Notes: generated from the letters alone by a model not told the origin. Shown: positions 39,026 through 49,766, counted from the stretch's first letter. The stretch: 64,000 nucleotides of DNA from Acutalibacter sp. (GCA_020025775.1 JAHHRN010000002.1:124001-188000), one strand, 5' to 3'. A program made the numbers and translations.

Positions 39026-42000
39026 ATGCTTCGATTTGTTTTTGGCAGAAACAGCAGTGGCAAAACCGAATATGTAAGACAATATATCGCCGAAAAAATC
39101 AAAAAAGAAAATCGGGAATTTATTTTAATCGTGCCCGAGCAATTTTCTTTTGATACAGAACGTGCCATGCTGCATGCAATCGGTGCAAAAGATATGCTCT
39201 CCTTAGAGATTTTAAGCTTTTCCAGACTTGCAGAAACGGTTTTGATGCAATATAAACCGCAGCTGAAGGTGAAAATTGATGACGGCACAAGAGCTGTGCT
39301 CATGAGCCGAGCTATCGAGGGTCTTGGCGAAGAGGCGGATCTTTACCGCAAATTTATGGATAAACCGCAGCTTTTAACTAGCCTTGTAACCTTTTCTACC
39401 GAATTAAAACAGTGCGCTGTAACGACCGATGCATTGCAAAAGGCAGGGGCATCTTTGGAGCCTTCTGTTTTAAAAGATAAATTATCAGAACTCATCAAGA
39501 TTACGGACTTATATAATGCCTTGGTTCAATCCCATTTCAGCGACGATACAGATTTGCTGGATCGTTTAGCGGAGTTTATTCCCGAAACGGAGTTCTTTCA
39601 TGGTAAAACGGTTGTAATTGATGCTTTTGACGGTTTCACAAAACAAGAAAGAAGGGTGATTTCACTTCTTTTGTCTCGCTGTGAGGATGTCATTATTACC
39701 CTGTGTTTAGATGAAGATATTATCAACCGTGTGCCTTGCGTGTTTGACAACATTTATAAAGAATACGAAGCCTTAAAACGGGCGGCAGCAGAAGTTGGTG
39801 TCGGTGTTAAAAAACCGCTGATTTTACCCAATACAAGGCTCAAAAAAGCAGAAGCACTTTCCTTCTTAGAGGAGAATGTTTATAAAATCAATCCCGAAGT
39901 ATACGCGGAGCAAAGTAATGTGCCAGTATATGTTTTCTCTGGTCAAAATCCTGCGGATGAATGCGAATATGTGGCACGCACGATTCACAGGCTGCTACGT
40001 GAGGAACAGTATAAGGCTAAGGATATTGCGGTTGTCGAACGCCGTAAAGATAAGTACGACAGCGATTTGCATGCCGCATTCGAGAAATATAGCCTGCCTT
40101 TCTTTGAGGATAAACGCCAACCTGTTCGCCAACAGCCGCTTATGCGTTATATTACATCCCTTTTAGATATGGCGGCGGACGGTATCAACACAGAAAATTT
40201 AATGCGTTTTTTAAAAACAGAGCTTACCGATCTTTCGGCTAAGGAAATTGCCGGTCTTGAAAGCTATGCAACTGTTTGGGGCATTGATTATTCAAAATGG
40301 GCAATGCCGTTTACAGGAAATCCCGACGGATTAGGGGTTTCTATGCACGAAAGAAGCCAAAAGAAGCTGGAACGCTTAAATACCCTCCGCGAAAAAGCAG
40401 TGGGACCGATTTTGGCTTTTAAAAAGATGTTTTCGGAAGCAACCGGTGCTGAAAAATCCAAAATACTGTTTAGCTTTTTAAAGAAAAATGAGGTAGATGA
40501 ACAATTAAAAACTCTGGCTGTAAATTTAAAAAACTGTGGCTTTCAAGAACTTTCCGAACAGCAAAACACTGTTTGGGAAATTTTGATGCAGTTTTTAGAC
40601 AGCCTATTTTCTGCCTTAGGCGATGAAACGGTTACCCCGAAACGATATAGAGAACTGTTTTCTATTCTCTTAGATTCCGTGAATTTGGGGCAGATTCCAC
40701 AAGGACTCGATATGATTACGGTCGGTGCGATTGACCGCATGCGTATTGCACCACCCAAAGCGGTGTTTATTATCGGTGCCAATGACGGCGTTTTTCCTGA
40801 AAATCCGCCCACGGAAGGCATTTTGAACGATACCGAGCGAAAAACCTTAGAGGCACTTGGAATAGAACTGACCGAAACCGCAGAATTTAAAACTGTGGAT
40901 GAACGCTCATTTGTCTATAACGCGCTTTCTCTTCCGACACAAAAGCTTTTTGTTTCCTATTCTACAGCGGATTTCAAAGGCAACAGTATGACGGAATCGG
41001 AACTGGTGCGTGAAATTCAAAAGATTTTGCCGGCAGTTTCTGTAACCGATTCCAACACCGTGCCTTATGAAGAGCATACAGAATGCGCACCCTCGGCGTT
41101 TGAGACAATGGCATTGCTGTACCATGAAAATACAGAGCTTTCAGCGACGTTAAAGGCGTATTTTGAGAATGAACCTACCTATGCCGCACGCACAGCGGCG
41201 GTAAAGCAGGCTGCGCAGCAAGAGAATATGCAGTTCCAAAACCAAGAGGTTTCCCAGAAACTCTTCGGAAAAGATATGCTTATTTCTGCATCTAAGGCAG
41301 AAGTTTATTATAAATGTCCGTTTTCTTATTTTTGCAAATTCGGCTTACAGCTTCGCCCCTTGAAAAAAGCAGAAATCGATTTTGCACAAAGCGGTACATT
41401 GATGCACTATATTCTGGAAGTGATTTTAAGAGAGCATAGCTTAGAAGCACTTTCCTCGATGTCCGATGCGGAGCTGAAAGAAAAAATCGAAGCGCTTATT
41501 GCCCTTTATATCGAAGAAAAAATGGGCGGCAAAGAAGATAAAGATGCGCGCTTTATTTATCTTCTTTCTGATCTTTCTAAAACCGTTTTCGATGTTTTAA
41601 AGCGACTTTTAGAAGAAAGCAAGGTTTGTGACTTTGTACCGACGGATTTTGAACTTTCTATAGCACCGGACGGACCGATTGACCCTTATAAACTTGCGTT
41701 GGAAAACGGCGGAAGCTTGCAGGTTATCGGCTCTGTAGACCGTGTGGATATTATGAAAAAGGATGAGAAAACTTATTTCCGTATCATCGATTATAAATCC
41801 GGCGGCAAAACCTTCCGCCTTTCCGATGTCTTCGGCGGATTGAATATGCAAATGCTGATTTATTTATTTGCGATTGCCGAAAACGGTGAGGAACATTACG
41901 GCAAAGCGATTCCGGCTGGTGTTTTGTATCTTCCGGCAAAAGCTGTTACCGATGATTTAAAACGAGATGCATCGGAAAAAGATGTTCTGGATGCCAAGCT

Positions 42001-42376
42001 GAAAAACAGCCGTATGGATGGTGTCATCTTAGAAAATACGGATGTAATTTTAGGCATGGACAAGGAAGTTACGGGCGCTTTTGTTCGTGTCACACAAAGT
42101 GGTGAACAGTTCAAAGGCTCTTTGCTCAATCAAAAAGCCTTTGCTTATTTAAAAGACCGGGTAGACGGGAATCTTGTTTCTATGGCAGAAAATTTACAAA
42201 AGGGCGCTATTCCTGTTTTACCGACACATTTAAATACAACGAATGTGGCTTGCAAATATTGCGATTTTAAAAGCATTTGCGGATTCGAAGAGGGCGATGC
42301 TATCAAAACCTTAGACAGTACAAGCTCTTTTGATAAAGCGAAAGCAGAATTAATGAAAGGGGAGGATGAAGCGTGA
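39026..42376 (+). CDS. addB: ATP-dependent helicase/nuclease subunit AddB
   Basis: A 1116-residue subunit of normal length. The N-terminus (FVFGRNSSGKTEYV) is the AddB nucleotide-binding loop and FILIVPEQFSFDTERAML the next conserved block. The C-terminal RecB-like nuclease has RVDIMKKDEKTYFRIIDYKS. The four iron-sulfur Cys are visible: one in YYKCPFSYFC near residue 764 and three in ACKYCDFKSIC near 1075-1084. With AddA it resects double-strand breaks and responds to Chi. The addA start overlaps its stop by four bases. Confidence 0.96.
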   Translation: MLRFVFGRNSSGKTEYVRQYIAEKIKKENREFILIVPEQFSFDTERAMLHAIGAKDMLSLEILSFSRLAETVLMQYKPQLKVKIDDGTRAVLMSRAIEGLGEEADLYRKFMDKPQLLTSLVTFSTELKQCAVTTDALQKAGASLEPSVLKDKLSELIKITDLYNALVQSHFSDDTDLLDRLAEFIPETEFFHGKTVVIDAFDGFTKQERRVISLLLSRCEDVIITLCLDEDIINRVPCVFDNIYKEYEALKRAAAEVGVGVKKPLILPNTRLKKAEALSFLEENVYKINPEVYAEQSNVPVYVFSGQNPADECEYVARTIHRLLREEQYKAKDIAVVERRKDKYDSDLHAAFEKYSLPFFEDKRQPVRQQPLMRYITSLLDMAADGINTENLMRFLKTELTDLSAKEIAGLESYATVWGIDYSKWAMPFTGNPDGLGVSMHERSQKKLERLNTLREKAVGPILAFKKMFSEATGAEKSKILFSFLKKNEVDEQLKTLAVNLKNCGFQELSEQQNTVWEILMQFLDSLFSALGDETVTPKRYRELFSILLDSVNLGQIPQGLDMITVGAIDRMRIAPPKAVFIIGANDGVFPENPPTEGILNDTERKTLEALGIELTETAEFKTVDERSFVYNALSLPTQKLFVSYSTADFKGNSMTESELVREIQKILPAVSVTDSNTVPYEEHTECAPSAFETMALLYHENTELSATLKAYFENEPTYAARTAAVKQAAQQENMQFQNQEVSQKLFGKDMLISASKAEVYYKCPFSYFCKFGLQLRPLKKAEIDFAQSGTLMHYILEVILREHSLEALSSMSDAELKEKIEALIALYIEEKMGGKEDKDARFIYLLSDLSKTVFDVLKRLLEESKVCDFVPTDFELSIAPDGPIDPYKLALENGGSLQVIGSVDRVDIMKKDEKTYFRIIDYKSGGKTFRLSDVFGGLNMQMLIYLFAIAENGEEHYGKAIPAGVLYLPAKAVTDDLKRDASEKDVLDAKLKNSRMDGVILENTDVILGMDKEVTGAFVRVTQSGEQFKGSLLNQKAFAYLKDRVDGNLVSMAENLQKGAIPVLPTHLNTTNVACKYCDFKSICGFEEGDAIKTLDSTSSFDKAKAELMKGEDEA

Positions 42377-45300
42377 GGTGGACCCAAGAGCAGGAAAATG
42401 CAATTCAGGCACATGGCGGCACAGTTTTAGTTTCCGCGGCGGCAGGCTCCGGTAAAACCGCGGTTCTTGTAGAACGTGTCATTCGAATGGTTTGCGATAC
42501 GCAAAATCCTTGCCCCTTAAATAAGCTTTTAATTGTAACCTTCACCAAAGCGGCGGCGGCAGAAATGCGGGAACGTATCGGCTTAGCCTTGGAGGCGTGT
42601 CTGAAAAATGATCCGCAAAATAGATACCTATTAAAGCAGCAACTTCTTTTACCTACAGCTCAGATTTGTACAATCGACAGCTTTTGCGGTACTTTGGTCA
42701 AGGCGCATTATAATGAACTGAATATTTCTCCTGATTTTCGCCTTTTGGATGACAGCGAAAGAAAATCTATGGAAGAAGAGGCAGTGTCCGAAAGTATTTT
42801 GCCGCTCTATAGTGAAAAAAGTGAAGCTTTCTTAAATCTTTCCGACATCTTTTTACTCGGCGGCTCTGACAGAATGTTGAAAGATACCATTTTAGATTTA
42901 TATCACTATGCACAGGCCTATCCTTTTCCTAATATATGGCTTCAGAATATTCCTGCACTGTATAGCTCTGAAAAAGAGGTTTTCTCTACACCTTGGGGTC
43001 AAAAAATCCTGGCTTACATAAAAGACATTGCAAAAGATAATATCGAGATTTTGCATACAGCTTTTTCTGTATTAGCAGACGATATACCGCTTTTAGATGC
43101 GTATGCACCGGCTTTGAATTCTGACCTTTACACGAATGAAAAGCTTTTGGATTTATGTGAAGCAAGAGACTGGGATGCGTTAAAAGAAGAACTGGAAAGC
43201 TATAAGCCTGAGCGCTTGAAAGCTGCACCGAAAGAATATAAAGAAAGCTTGGTTAAAGCTACGGCAACTTCTCTTCGTGATAGCGTTAAAAAAGCCATGA
43301 AAGGGCTTGTCGGGATTCTACCGGTGACCTGCGACGAATATAGAGAAGATGCTCAAATCTTACAGCCGATTATTTCTTTGCTGATAGATACCGTGGAGCG
43401 CTTTTCCGACATTCTCTATCATAAAAAGCAAGAAGCAAATGCTTATGATTTTAACGATATTTCACATATGGCGTTACAGCTTTGTGTGACTGAAGATGCC
43501 GAGGGCAATCTCGTGCGCACGGAACTTGCAAAAACTCTTGCGCAGGAATATAGAGAAATTCTTTTAGATGAATATCAAGATACCAACAAGGCACAGGATT
43601 TACTTTTTTCCGCTATTTCAGATGACGAAAAGAATCTCTTTATGGTTGGCGATGTAAAGCAAAGTATTTATGCGTTCCGTCGTGCAATGCCGGATATTTT
43701 TATTGAAAGGCGAGACCATGCCGCAGTTTATGACGGCGAAACCTTTCCGGCGAGAATCGACCTGAATGCAAACTTCCGTTCCAGAAAAACGGTCGCCGAG
43801 GGAATTAACGCTGTATTTTCGAGAATTATGTCTCGTGAAATGGGCGGGGTAGAATACGGGGATACAGAAAAACTGAATCCTTGTGGTGACTTTGCGGGAA
43901 CAGAAGATCTGGCTGTAGAATTGCACCTTCTCGAAAGCAATGATGCGAACGAGGACGGTAGTTTGCCGGAAGCGGTACACATTGCGAAAACAATTCGTCA
44001 AATGGTTGACAGCAAAATGCCGGTTTTTCAAAAAGATAAGACCCAAAGACCTGTCCAGTATGGGGATATTTGTATTTTGATGCGCTCGACAACGGGTGCA
44101 GAAAAATATAAAGAAGCACTGGAAAACGAAGGCATACCGACGTTCTTCCAAAAGAAAGGCGGCTTCTTCTCCATGCGTGAAGTAAGCCTTGTGGTTTCTC
44201 TTTTGCAGATTTTAGACAATCCGTTTTTGGATGTGCCGCTTTGTGCCTGCCTTTTATCACCACTTTGGGGCTTTACGCCGGATGATATTTCTAACTTAAA
44301 GCTCGATTATAAAGAAGATAGCTTCTTTTCCCGATTGAGCCGATCGGACGAAGCAAAAGCCAAAGCATTTTTAGAAGATTATGCTTATCTGCGCCGACTT
44401 TCAACCACCTTAACACCCGCAAGCTTATTGCGTGCTATTTATGAAAAGACCGGCTGTATGGCGATTGTAGGGGCTTTGCCCGGCGGTGAAAACAGACGGC
44501 TGAATTTGCTTTTGCTTTTACAGTATGCCGAGGAATATGAAGCCAAAGGTAAAACTGGCTTGGCAGGATTTCTGCGCTATTTAGAACGTTTGAAAGAAAA
44601 TGAGTCTAACGTAGAGGCGGCAACCGGTGTGTCTTCTTATGCCAATGTGGTGCGTATTATGACCATTCACAAGAGCAAGGGCTTGGAATTTCCGGTAGTC
44701 ATTCTTGCCAAGTGTGGCAGCTCCTTTAACACCCAAGACCAAAAGAAGAAAATGCTGCTTCATAACGATATGAAAATCGGTATGAAGGTTCCAGACAGAA
44801 AAAATCACCGCGTATTTTCCTCTGTGCCGTATGTTGCCGGTAAATTGGCTATAGCAGAAGATGAACGGGCCGAGGAACTCAGAGTATTATATGTTGCGCT
44901 GACGCGAGCGAAAGAAAAACTGATTTTAGTTGGTAGCGGCGGTAAAAAGCGCAGTATTCAAAATGTTATTAAAAATGCGGCTTTGGCTGTTTTAAATAAA
45001 GATACAGTTCCGCTCTTTTTCGTTCGGAAAGCTGGTTCTTATTTGGATTTATTGGTTGCTGCACTCTTAAAGCATCCGGATGCCGATGCACTTTTAGCAC
45101 TGGCGGATGTACCGCCGGTTCAAAAATCCAAGGAACATTTTCCGCTGAAAATCGTCTTGGATACGCTTGAAGCACAAGCTCGGGAGAAGGATGAACCGGA
45201 GGAAGCTCCTGCTACAGTAAATGCAGAATTACTTTCCAAAATTAGGGCAAAAACTTCTTATGTTTATCCGCGAGCGGCGCTGAGTAAGTGTCCGGCAAAA

Positions 45301-45900
45301 GCCTCCGCTTCTGCATTAAATGAGAAGCACAAGCCTGTTGATTTCTTCGCGACAGCGCGCCCGGCGTTCATGAGTAAAGAAGGCTTAACACCAGCCATGC
45401 GCGGTGCGGCAACACATCGCTTTGCAGAAAAATGTGATTTTAAAAATGCAAAGGAAGATTTAGAAAAAGAAATTCAGCGTTTGGAAAAGGAAGGTTTCTT
45501 ATCTCAAGAAGAAACAGAAGCCCTCGACAGAATAGGCTTGTTCGCTTTTTTTTCTTCGCCCTTATTTGCCCGCATGGAAAAATCCCCGAGAATTTACAGA
45601 GAACAAAAATTTACTGTTTTCTTTTCGGCGGGGGATGTGGATTCTGCACTTCCTGATGCACTCAAAGCGGAAGAAGTCTTAATTCAAGGCGTACTGGACT
45701 GTGCTTTTGAGGAAAACGGCAAGATTGTGATTGTCGATTATAAAACCGACCACGAAAAGGATGAAGAAAAACTCAGGGAAACCTATAAAGAGCAGCTATC
45801 GGTTTATAAACGTGCTGCAAAAGAAGTTTTTGGGAAAGAAATTTCCGAAACCTTGCTCTATTCGTTCTATTTGAAAAAAGAAATTTCAATAAATCTTTAA
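42373..45900 (+). CDS. addA: ATP-dependent helicase/nuclease subunit AddA
   Basis: A 1175-residue SF1A helicase-nuclease. Walker A AAAGSGKTAVLVERV is at about residues 21-35; VTFTKAAAAEMRERI, LLDEYQDTNKAQDLL, VGDVKQSIYAFRRA, MTIHKSKGLEFPVVIL and YVALTRAKEKLILVG are the other helicase motifs. The C-terminal nuclease has GVLDCAFEENGKIVIVDYKT. It is the 3'-5' motor of AddAB in recombinational repair. The start is GTG, overlapping addB, with AGGGGAGG upstream. Confidence 0.96.
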   Translation: MRWTQEQENAIQAHGGTVLVSAAAGSGKTAVLVERVIRMVCDTQNPCPLNKLLIVTFTKAAAAEMRERIGLALEACLKNDPQNRYLLKQQLLLPTAQICTIDSFCGTLVKAHYNELNISPDFRLLDDSERKSMEEEAVSESILPLYSEKSEAFLNLSDIFLLGGSDRMLKDTILDLYHYAQAYPFPNIWLQNIPALYSSEKEVFSTPWGQKILAYIKDIAKDNIEILHTAFSVLADDIPLLDAYAPALNSDLYTNEKLLDLCEARDWDALKEELESYKPERLKAAPKEYKESLVKATATSLRDSVKKAMKGLVGILPVTCDEYREDAQILQPIISLLIDTVERFSDILYHKKQEANAYDFNDISHMALQLCVTEDAEGNLVRTELAKTLAQEYREILLDEYQDTNKAQDLLFSAISDDEKNLFMVGDVKQSIYAFRRAMPDIFIERRDHAAVYDGETFPARIDLNANFRSRKTVAEGINAVFSRIMSREMGGVEYGDTEKLNPCGDFAGTEDLAVELHLLESNDANEDGSLPEAVHIAKTIRQMVDSKMPVFQKDKTQRPVQYGDICILMRSTTGAEKYKEALENEGIPTFFQKKGGFFSMREVSLVVSLLQILDNPFLDVPLCACLLSPLWGFTPDDISNLKLDYKEDSFFSRLSRSDEAKAKAFLEDYAYLRRLSTTLTPASLLRAIYEKTGCMAIVGALPGGENRRLNLLLLLQYAEEYEAKGKTGLAGFLRYLERLKENESNVEAATGVSSYANVVRIMTIHKSKGLEFPVVILAKCGSSFNTQDQKKKMLLHNDMKIGMKVPDRKNHRVFSSVPYVAGKLAIAEDERAEELRVLYVALTRAKEKLILVGSGGKKRSIQNVIKNAALAVLNKDTVPLFFVRKAGSYLDLLVAALLKHPDADALLALADVPPVQKSKEHFPLKIVLDTLEAQAREKDEPEEAPATVNAELLSKIRAKTSYVYPRAALSKCPAKASASALNEKHKPVDFFATARPAFMSKEGLTPAMRGAATHRFAEKCDFKNAKEDLEKEIQRLEKEGFLSQEETEALDRIGLFAFFSSPLFARMEKSPRIYREQKFTVFFSAGDVDSALPDALKAEEVLIQGVLDCAFEENGKIVIVDYKTDHEKDEEKLRETYKEQLSVYKRAAKEVFGKEISETLLYSFYLKKEISINL

Positions 45901-45917
45901 AGAATTCAAAAAAACTC

Positions 45918-45946
45918 TTGCAATTTAGAAAGTAGTATGTTAAAAT
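45918..45946 (+). promoter_or_regulatory. SigA-type promoter of rpmE
   Basis: TTGCAA, 17 bases, TAAAAT; a leader of about 50 bases follows. Confidence 0.65.
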
Positions 45947-46001
45947 AACTGCTGTTGTTAATGTATAAACACGTAAAGTAGTGTCGAAAGAGGTGACCTA
46001 A

Positions 46002-46205
46002 ATGAAGCAGGGCATTCATCCCGAATATAAGACCGCAACCGTTAAGTGTGCTTGCGGCGCAGAGTTTGAAACTCGTTCCACAAAAGATGAACTTCGTGTG
46101 GACATTTGCTCGAACTGCCATCCGTTCTTTACTGGCAAGCAGAAACTTGTTGATACCGGCGGACGTGTTGACAGATTCAACAAGAGATTCAATCTTAACA
46201 AATAA
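46002..46205 (+). CDS. rpmE: 50S ribosomal protein L31, zinc-binding form
   Basis: A 67-residue ribosomal protein. MKQGIHPEYKTATVKCACG and DICSNCHPFFTGKQKLVDT are the L31 signatures; the Cys pairs CAC and CSNC mark the zinc-binding (C+) type, as opposed to the zinc-free paralogue used under zinc starvation. It ends GRVDRFNKRF, as usual. It bridges the ribosomal subunits. It is transcribed alone between a promoter and a terminator. Confidence 0.98.
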   Translation: MKQGIHPEYKTATVKCACGAEFETRSTKDELRVDICSNCHPFFTGKQKLVDTGGRVDRFNKRFNLNK

Positions 46206-46217
46206 GACATGCAAACG

Positions 46218-46250
46218 AAAAGCGGCGCAGTTTTGTGCCGCTTTTCTCAT
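46218..46250 (+). terminator. Rho-independent terminator of rpmE
   Basis: AAAAGCGGC, ten-base loop, GCCGCTTTT, then TCTCATT. Confidence 0.82.
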
Positions 46251-46278
46251 TATTTAAGGCTGAAAGGGAGCGACAACG

Positions 46279-46902
46279 ATGTGTATGGAATATAAAACCG
46301 TAAAAACGGCGGCAGAGGATGAATTTACAGAGAAACGCTCTCGCTTTATCGGCAATATTTGTCCTGTGGAAACTGTGGAAGAAGCGAATGCTTTTATTGA
46401 AAAAATCAAAAAAACACACTATAATGCGCGCCATAACTGCTTTGCTTATATTTTGCGTGACGGCAACATCAAACGCTATAGCGATGACGGTGAACCGCAG
46501 GGCACAGCAGGCACACCGATTTTACATTTACTGGAAAAAGAAGAAATTACCGATGCGGTGATTGTTGTTACTCGTTATTTCGGTGGTATTTTGCTTGGCA
46601 CAGGCGGTCTCACAAGAGCCTACGGTCATGCGGCAAAACTTGCATTGCAAAAAGGCGAAATCAAACGAATGGGGCTTTGTAGCATCCTAAAGTTAAAAAC
46701 TGACTACGGCTTTTATCAGCGCCTTTTGGCTTTATTTAAAGAGACGGATGTGCATATGCAGTCCGAAGAATTTCTAGAAAATGTAACGCTTACATTCTCT
46801 GTTCCGGCAGAGCGCGAAGCGTTTTGGATAAAAACTATCTATGAACAATCCGAGGGGAAAATCACTGCTCAAAAAATTTCGCAAAATTTTGCCGAAATTT
46901 AA
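46279..46902 (+). CDS. YigZ/IMPACT family protein
   Basis: A 207-residue protein with two domains. The N-terminal UPF0029 domain has EKRSRFIGNICPVETVEEA, HNCFAYI and the family signature RYSDDGEPQGTAGTP with VTRYFGGILLGTGGLTRAYG. The C-terminal part (about 135-200) is a ferredoxin-like DUF1949 domain. These proteins are thought to bind RNA or ribosomes and lower translation under stress. GGGAG lies eight bases before the ATG. Confidence 0.93.
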   Translation: MCMEYKTVKTAAEDEFTEKRSRFIGNICPVETVEEANAFIEKIKKTHYNARHNCFAYILRDGNIKRYSDDGEPQGTAGTPILHLLEKEEITDAVIVVTRYFGGILLGTGGLTRAYGHAAKLALQKGEIKRMGLCSILKLKTDYGFYQRLLALFKETDVHMQSEEFLENVTLTFSVPAEREAFWIKTIYEQSEGKITAQKISQNFAEI

Positions 46903-46968
46903 AGGGAAAATAGATTTTTCTGCGTATATATAGGTAGAATAGGCAAAAAACAAAAAGGCGGTGTCTTT

Positions 46969-47979
46969 ATGTCTTTGTCCGTAAGAGAACAAACTATGCA
47001 AATCGAAGCGCAAACGCTTTCTCCTTATGCGTCATTATCCGCAAACACAAAAGGCAGACAGCGTCAGGAAGAATTTTGTCCCTTGCGTACTGAATACCAA
47101 AGAGACCGCGACCGTATCTTGCATTGTAATGCGTTCAGACGTTTAAAGCATAAGACACAGGTTTTTCTCTCTCCAGAGGGAGACCATTACAGAACCCGTT
47201 TGACGCATACCTTAGAGGTAGCTCAAATTGCAAGAACCATTGCACGTGCCCTTCGTTTGAACGAGGATTTAACAGAAGCGATTGCTTTGGGACACGATTT
47301 GGGACATACACCGTTCGGCCATGCCGGTGAGCGTGCGCTGGATGAAGTGTTTCCGGAAGGCTTCCGTCATTACGAGCAAAGCCTCCGTGTTGTGGACCAC
47401 CTTGAAAAAGACGGAAAAGGTCTTAATTTAACCTATGAGGTTCGCGACGGCATCGTTTGCCATACCCGAGGCAAAGAAGCCGATACCTTAGAAGGCCAAA
47501 TTGTAAAATTGGCGGATAAAATTGCCTATTTGAATCATGATATTGATGATGCAGTAAGAGCTGGCGTTATGCAAGAAACAGAAGTGCCTTTAGACGTTCG
47601 TGAAACCCTTGGGACTTCAAAATCTGCACGTATCAATACTCTAGTGACCTCTGTTGTGGAAAACAGCAGAGAAACACTTTCAATGCCGCTTGAAATCAGC
47701 CAGGCATTTGCTGAACTTAACAAATTCATGTTCCAACATGTCTATACGAATCCCGTGTGCAAGGGCGAAGAGAAAAAGGCTGAGGCTTTGATAAAAAGCT
47801 TATATTACTATTTTGCAGAACATACAGATGAAATGCCGTCCACCTTTTGGCAGACCGTAATGTCCGAAGGTGCAGAGCGTGCGGCTTGTGACTACGTAGC
47901 AAGCATGTCCGACGGCTATGTGCTCTCGGTTTATAACGAGATTTACATACCAAAAGCCTGGATTGAGAAAGGACTTTAA
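46969..47979 (+). CDS. dgt: Deoxyguanosinetriphosphate triphosphohydrolase-like protein
   Basis: A 336-residue HD-domain hydrolase. RDRILHCNAFRRLKHKTQVF precedes the metal motif RLTHTLEVAQIARTIARAL and GHDLGHTPFGHAGERALDE, which supply His, His-Asp and Asp ligands. It removes triphosphate from dNTPs and so regulates nucleotide pools. It is 20 bases from dnaG and leads a dgt-dnaG-rpoD unit, a common arrangement in Clostridia. Confidence 0.93.
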   Translation: MSLSVREQTMQIEAQTLSPYASLSANTKGRQRQEEFCPLRTEYQRDRDRILHCNAFRRLKHKTQVFLSPEGDHYRTRLTHTLEVAQIARTIARALRLNEDLTEAIALGHDLGHTPFGHAGERALDEVFPEGFRHYEQSLRVVDHLEKDGKGLNLTYEVRDGIVCHTRGKEADTLEGQIVKLADKIAYLNHDIDDAVRAGVMQETEVPLDVRETLGTSKSARINTLVTSVVENSRETLSMPLEISQAFAELNKFMFQHVYTNPVCKGEEKKAEALIKSLYYYFAEHTDEMPSTFWQTVMSEGAERAACDYVASMSDGYVLSVYNEIYIPKAWIEKGL

Positions 47980-47999
47980 CCCGGAAAGGAGAGGTGATT

Positions 48000-49766
48000 T
48001 TGCGTTTCTCAGATGATTTTTTAATAGAACTTCGCAACGTATCCGATATTGAAACGGTCATTTCTTCTTACGTTACCTTAAAACGAAAAGGTAAAATTCT
48101 TTCGGGCCTTTGTCCGTTCCACAATGAAAAAACACCGTCTTTTACGGTCTATCCCGAAACGCAGTCTTATTATTGCTTTGGTTGTGGCAACGGTGGCGAT
48201 GTAATTACTTTTATTAAGAATATCGAAAACCTAAGCTACGGCGAAGCCATTCGTTTTCTTGCCGAACGCGCAGGATTACCGCTTCCCGAAGTCGGAAATT
48301 ACGATGCGGGTTTATTTGACCGAAAACGAAGGCTTTATGAAGCCAATCGAGTTGCGGCAAAATTTTTCCATCGGGTATTATATTCTCCAGAAGGTGAAAT
48401 CGGTCTACGCTATTTGTATGACCGTGGGCTTTCTGATGAGATTATCCGAAAATTCGGCCTCGGCTATGCGCCGAACAGTTGGGATACTTTAAAAAAATAT
48501 ATGTTGGCGCAAGGCTTTAAAGAGGACGAGCTATACGAAGCAAATCTTTTGCGATTGAGTAGTAAAAATAATCGAAAACATTATTTTGATGCCTTTATGG
48601 GCAGGGTCATGTTCCCGATTATTGATTTGCGCGGCAATGTTCTGGCATTCAGCGGCAGAACTGTTTTTCCAGACAAGGATCCCAGAAAGTACGTTAATAC
48701 CAGCGATACACTGATTTATAAAAAAGGTGAAAATGTATTCGGCCTTAATTTTGCCAAAAAATCGCAGGCAAAAGAATTGATTCTCTGCGAAGGTAATATG
48801 GACGTCGTTTCTTTGCATCAAGCCGGATTTACCAATGCCGTTGCAGGTCTTGGTACGGCGTTAACGGAGCAGCAGGCGGGTTTGATGTCTCACTATGTTT
48901 CGGATATTTTAATCTGCTATGATAATGACGAAGCCGGGCAAAAAGCAACCCAAAAAGCACTTCGAATTTTTTCAAAAACGACCATACATGTGAAAGTGAT
49001 TCGCATGCAGGGCGGTAAAGACCCGGATGAAATTATCAAAAAGCATGGCGTAGAATATTTTAAACGCCTGTTAAATCAAGCTTCCAATGATACGGAATAT
49101 CGAATCTTGCGTGCCAGAGAGGCGTTCGACGTTTCTACCTCCGACGGCAAGGTTGGCTTTTTAGGAGAAGCTTGTAAAATCCTTGCAAAGCTGCAAAGTC
49201 CTGTGGAATTGGATGTTTATGCAACCAGACTCGCTGAGGAGCTCGGTGTGCAGAAGGATGCCATTTTATTACAGGTGAAACGCAGTCGCAATGCAGAAAA
49301 ACGATATACCGAAAAAAATCGTCTCAAAATTGCGCAGGAAGAAGAAAAATCCGCACAAAAGAATTTGCTGCATGTGAATCCAGAGCGCAGAAAATATCTA
49401 AGAGCCGCGAGCGCGGAAGATATGCTATTGGCTTCGCTTATGAATAATCCCGGCTATTTCAGAGATTTGGAAAATTTCCTTTCCGAAGATTTGTTTTTGA
49501 CGGGGTTTAACCGAAAGGTTTATAAAGCCATTCAGCAGAAAACAAATGAGAACGGCGAGTTTATGCTCTCTATGATTTCGAATGAGTTTGAACCAGAACA
49601 GCTCAGCGCTATTGCCAAGATTCAAACAAAAATTCCGACCCTTGCAAATACTCTAGCTGAGTGCAAGGACTGTATACGTGTGTTAAGAGAAGAAAAACAA
49701 AAAAATGCCGAAAAGGACGTTGCGGCCCTTTCTGACGATGAGTTTTTAAATCTCTTTAAGCAATAA
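48000..49766 (+). CDS. dnaG: DNA primase
   Basis: A 588-residue primase. The N-terminal zinc ribbon has CPFHNEKTPSFTV and YYCFGCGNGGDV. The catalytic core shows the TOPRIM motifs LILCEGNMDVVSLHQAG and CYDNDEAGQKA with the acidic metal residues. The C-terminal helicase-interaction domain starts near residue 455. It makes RNA primers for replication. The ribosome binding site AAAGGAGAGGTGAT favours TTG at 48000; a GTG at 47994 lies inside that site. Confidence 0.96.
   Translation: MRFSDDFLIELRNVSDIETVISSYVTLKRKGKILSGLCPFHNEKTPSFTVYPETQSYYCFGCGNGGDVITFIKNIENLSYGEAIRFLAERAGLPLPEVGNYDAGLFDRKRRLYEANRVAAKFFHRVLYSPEGEIGLRYLYDRGLSDEIIRKFGLGYAPNSWDTLKKYMLAQGFKEDELYEANLLRLSSKNNRKHYFDAFMGRVMFPIIDLRGNVLAFSGRTVFPDKDPRKYVNTSDTLIYKKGENVFGLNFAKKSQAKELILCEGNMDVVSLHQAGFTNAVAGLGTALTEQQAGLMSHYVSDILICYDNDEAGQKATQKALRIFSKTTIHVKVIRMQGGKDPDEIIKKHGVEYFKRLLNQASNDTEYRILRAREAFDVSTSDGKVGFLGEACKILAKLQSPVELDVYATRLAEELGVQKDAILLQVKRSRNAEKRYTEKNRLKIAQEEEKSAQKNLLHVNPERRKYLRAASAEDMLLASLMNNPGYFRDLENFLSEDLFLTGFNRKVYKAIQQKTNENGEFMLSMISNEFEPEQLSAIAKIQTKIPTLANTLAECKDCIRVLREEKQKNAEKDVAALSDDEFLNLFKQ

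Noticed and set aside
43618..44263. Long minus-strand frames inside addA
   Set aside because: Overlap conserved AddA helicase motifs; lengths are within chance for this composition.
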